From positions 597,382 through 661,381 of the forward strand of contig CM030935.1 of assembly GCA_018136815.1 (NCBI GenBank): a DNA stretch of 64,000 bases, given 5' to 3'. The translations under genes were made by a program, and so were the position numbers. The stretch is from Isochrysis galbana (lineage: Eukaryota > Haptophyta > Isochrysidales > Isochrysidaceae). Under the pieces are notes generated by a model that was not told the origin of the DNA, made no database searches, and was given only the letters and a program-made list of their open reading frames with translations. Positions 61,249 through 64,000 of this stretch are shown here, in pieces (the first letter of the stretch is position 1; each line of letters opens with the position of its first letter).

Positions 61249-61959
61249 TCAGTCGGAAGCAGCTGGCGCGGCCTTCTTGTTTGATGAGAGCTTTGCTTTC
61301 AGCCAAAACACGAACTTGTCAATCTGGCGGTCCAGCCAAGGGTCCGACGGATTGGGCACAAACTTGACGGATGTTTCAGGGACCACAACGGCTGCTGGAA
61401 CCTCGCCAGTGCGAACTGCACGCCGAACCTTGTACACCTTGCCCGAGGACGACCCCCTCGACAGGACAGCACTGGCCAGACGGACAGCAATGAGACCCGA
61501 GGTTGCGATGGCAGCGGCGGGCAACGCCTTGCGTGCCACCTGTCCATAGTCAGTCTTGGAGAAAGCAGCAGTTGATTGAGGCTTCGAGTAGGACTCCTCC
61601 TCCTCCTCCTCCTCCTCCTCCACCTCCTCCTCCGCCGCATCTGCGGGCTCCTCCTCTGCCTCCTCTGCCTCCTCCTGATCCTCCTCTTCCTCCTCGACTA
61701 CGCCCGTCTCCTGCACCTCCTCCTCCTCCTCCTGTCCATCCTCTGCGACCTCCCCATCCTCCTCTTCCGCAGCTTCAGCCATCACCGCCTCGACCTGCTC
61801 CTCCTCATCTTCCGCGGGGGTTTCAGCGGGCGCGACATCGGGCACGGCGAGGCTGGCCGAGACGGCCGCACTCGCCCCAAGCAACAATGTGCACGCCGAG
61901 GCGCTCGCGCACAGCCCCGCGAGCACGCTGAGCAGCAGCAAGGGCACGCGACTTCTCAT
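61249..61959 (-). CDS. Signal-peptide, acidic, single-TM protein
   Basis: This single-exon protein has 236 residues. A signal peptide (MRSRVPLLLLSVLAGLCASA) is followed by about 90 residues of Glu runs (EEEEEVQETGVVEEEEEDQE), a hydrophobic helix (ALPAAAIATSGLIAVRLASA), a basic segment (GKVYKVRRAVRTGEVPAAVV) and a C-terminal helix (WLDRQIDKFVFWLKAKL). I recognise no family. A secretory or plastid/ER membrane protein with an acidic lumenal domain is the most one can say. The upstream sense strand has C runs (62012-62055 reversed). The (CTC)n coding of the acid run makes other frames spuriously open. Confidence 0.65.
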   Translation of the reverse strand: MRSRVPLLLLSVLAGLCASASACTLLLGASAAVSASLAVPDVAPAETPAEDEEEQVEAVMAEAAEEEDGEVAEDGQEEEEEVQETGVVEEEEEDQEEAEEAEEEPADAAEEEVEEEEEEEEESYSKPQSTAAFSKTDYGQVARKALPAAAIATSGLIAVRLASAVLSRGSSSGKVYKVRRAVRTGEVPAAVVVPETSVKFVPNPSDPWLDRQIDKFVFWLKAKLSSNKKAAPAASD

Positions 61960-62285
61960 GGCCGGAGATCCGACGAGGGTGAGGGAGAGGAGGAAAGAGG
62001 TAAGGCCCGGGGGGAAGGGGGGGGGGGGGGGGGGCGCCCAGAGGGGGGGGGGGGGGAATCAAGTGCTTTACTTGTACATTTACGGAGGACTAGAGTAGTA
62101 CAGTAGTACACATCTTACTTAGATAGAATTAAGGAGGCATGCAGCGGCGGTACCCAGACAATACAATATGCAATATGCACGTCCACACAAATAGACCCTG
62201 CCCAAAACCATAACACCATAACCCATAAAGACGTAGCCCCTGTACCCGCCCCTCGGGGAGAGGGCACGCTTTTTCACCCTTGTAG

Positions 62286-62945
62286 CAACTAAGTTCTAAG
62301 TTCTAAGTTTCTACTTGGTTGGCCCTTGGGGGCTTGGGGGTTGGGGGGGCACGAGCCCTCCCTCTCTCCACTCGTCCCCTACCATGGGCCATGGGGGAGG
62401 AACCACCCATCCTCCTGGCACTTGGCATGCCTGATGGCTTGCCAGGAGGAGACTGCCCTACTGACTTACTTACTTCCCCACAGGCTCGCCCCATTCGCCC
62501 GCCCTGGCCAGTCGTGGCCAGCCCATTGCTCCAACCGAACCCTCCCTCCCCCCCTGGCCCCTGGTCCCCTGGTCGACAGGCATACGGGTGCAGGTGCAGC
62601 GTGGGAGCGTGGGGGCCCCAGAGGCTCCGGAGCGCCAGCGAGGGAGAGGCAGGGGAGGCCAGGGCCCAGCCCCAGCCTCCTCTGCCCCCGGAGCTGGCCA
62701 GCTGGCCTCAGGGGTCGTCAGAGGGCAGCTGGAGGAGGCCTGTGCCGCAGGCGCGCCATCGCGCGTGCCGCAGGAGAGGGGAGAGAGAGCGCGGAGAAGG
62801 GGGTGGGCAGCGCCCACCGAAAAATCGGTAAGTCTTGCGCCTGTTTACAGGATAAGGCGGGACCGAGGCCGCCGCCCACCCGGGAGGCATAGGAGGAAGG
62901 GGGGAACGGATCACCGCGGGGGGGAGGGGGGGGGGGGCGCGGGCC
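62286..62945 (+). mobile_element. Non-autonomous retroelement joining head and subfamily 2 body
   Basis: An AACTAAGTTCTAAGTTCTAA head variant and the CCATGGGCCATGGGGGAGGA and CTTGCCAGGAGGAGACTGCC blocks are followed by the subfamily 2 region seen at 6014 and 18021, including the hairpin at 62833-62864. The element stops after a G run at about 62940, before the CATATCTAAGCCC block and A/T tail, so it is 3'-truncated. It proves that both subfamilies share one head. Confidence 0.75.
62833..62864 (+). other. Conserved RNA hairpin, covarying third copy
   Basis: GTCTTGC pairs with GCGGGAC (two G-U pairs replacing G-C) around the unchanged CCTGTTTACAGG inner hairpin. Confidence 0.55.
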
Positions 62946-62950
62946 AGCCG

Positions 62951-64000
62951 TAGGGCTGTCAAACACTGATGTATAACTACCAACATGTGGGGGGGGCTGC
63001 ATTTTTTGACCGTCCCCCAAAGCCCATGAAAAACTCCCGGGGGGCTCGCCTGCCGCAGTGAAAAATTCCCGAGGAAAATGGTGGGTATTACCGCGCCCCG
63101 CGCCCCCCTCGCCCCCCCTCTGCCTCTGCACACGCGCTGGCGCTGGGGCCCTAACAGTAAAGAACTGGCGGCCGCGCCGCGGGGACGATAAGGTTATTTC
63201 GGGGCCGTTGCTTCATGACACGCGATTCCCCCGAGATCCGTCCGCGCGATCGGGCGCCCGACCTTCATCTCGTGCCTAGAACAGGGAGCGGGAAGTCACC
63301 CGCGGACCCGCCGGAGCACCCCGGGCACCCCACAGCGCGTGCACACGACTGCCTTGGCCACAAAATAGTACGTCCATCCTGACCGCCCCGACCCGCCCCT
63401 CGCAGGAATCGCCCGCGTTCGTACTCGACAACGACCTCTACCTCCTCGACGCTGGGGCCGTCGACGCGTAGCAGCTGGCGAGCGCCAATGTCCAGGCAGC
63501 CCTCGCGGCACTCCTCTGCTCGACAGCGCCTCACCCGGCGCTGATCGACGAGGCTCGGCCTAGGGGTGGCACCAGAAAATCGCGGCTAGTCCCCCGCGCA
63601 AAGGCAAACGCTAGATACTAGCGCCCTCGCCTCCGCATTGGAATTGGGCTAGTGCTGGTGGCGCCCACACAGTACATAGAAATAGTATACGTGTACATTG
63701 TGGGAAACCAATAGCACCACACTCCAAAATCACGATGAGGACGAGAGCTCAGCAACCCCCGAGACTAGAAGAAGGTCTTGCTTCTTAATATTCTCGCCGC
63801 TGACGCAGCCCTGCGAGAATCTAGAGTCTAGCATGGACTCCTCCCTCCGTTCGCCCCCTCATGTGAACTTAGGAAAGATGCAACGAGATTGGCATGTGCA
63901 CGTCAACAAGCTTTTCATTTGGTAGTCGGGAAATGGAAAGCCAAGTCACCATTAGTGTGGATTGGTGGCTCAAATCCAGGATAGTCCTACATCTCGGCTC
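62951..64000. other. Intergenic with one degenerate TIR end
   Basis: TAGGGCTGTCAAACA at 62951 is a one-mismatch version of the 528/51175 terminus. Nothing else is recognised; ORFs to the window end are short or composition-driven. Confidence 0.4.

Noticed and set aside
61503..62106. Plus-strand Pro- or Leu-rich ORFs
   Set aside because: Antisense to the Glu-run of the minus-strand gene at 61959-61249.

Overview
This window looks like nuclear DNA from a GC-rich, intron-bearing eukaryote, probably a photosynthetic protist such as a haptophyte or another secondary alga. The assignment is an inference. It rests on GT-AG introns of roughly 90-260 bp, a bacterial/plastid-type adenylosuccinate lyase split into seven exons, Pol II genes with strongly pyrimidine-rich leaders, and intergenic space filled with several nested transposon families. 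I see no rRNA, no convincing tRNA, no CRISPR array and no bacterial operon logic.

Host genes, left to right: a three-exon coiled-coil protein (2359-3305, +); adenylosuccinate lyase (7555-9997, +, seven exons); a SAM methyltransferase fragment cut by a retroelement (14955-15383, +); an LRR protein (19075-20208, +); a JmjC-type dioxygenase (24142-25401, +); a DUF1295/steroid-reductase-like membrane protein (26732-27863, +, two exons); an isoprenylcysteine methyltransferase-like protein (29236-30232, +, three exons); a membrane-anchored thioredoxin-fold protein (35303-36010, -); a C2 plus EF-hand protein (38244-40016, +); a small acidic-tailed protein and an ankyrin-repeat protein in tandem (44263-42105, -); a large membrane-anchored GH2 beta-mannosidase (50633-46790, -, two exons); a Bin3/MEPCE-type RNA methylphosphate-capping enzyme (55765-53117, -); an EamA/DMT transporter (58706-59728, +); and a small signal-peptide/acidic/TM protein (61959-61249, -). 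They are functionally unrelated housekeeping or membrane genes, as expected in a eukaryote.

The mobile DNA is the most distinctive part. (1) A DNA element with terminal inverted repeats of about 200 bp (56247-58618) carries a gene of the widespread but uncharacterised MGQYF family. A broken second copy lies at 4657-5400, and a related end sits next to a large acidic, zinc-ribbon-like ORF at 12509-14422. (2) A non-autonomous retroelement family begins with the palindrome AACTAAGTTTATACTTAGTT and carries a conserved RNA hairpin. One complete 879-bp copy is flanked by a 16-bp target duplication and splits an endonuclease/reverse-transcriptase ORF. (3) Two solo LTRs (21304-22152 and 31331-31962) have 5-bp target duplications and TG...CA ends, and both contain the ATG and N-terminus of a gag-like ORF. 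(4) Non-LTR fragments form a family whose 5' end carries a hairpin followed by a conserved MERAP N-terminus. (5) There are copia fragments, a hAT transposase C-terminus, a Tc5/CENP-B-like N-terminus and a TAGGGCGGTCAAACA-ended element.

Two promoter-scale observations deserve attention. Many host genes have long C or pyrimidine tracts on the sense strand just before the ATG. A shared sequence of roughly 90-100 bp lies upstream, in the same orientation, of both the LRR gene and the MEPCE gene.
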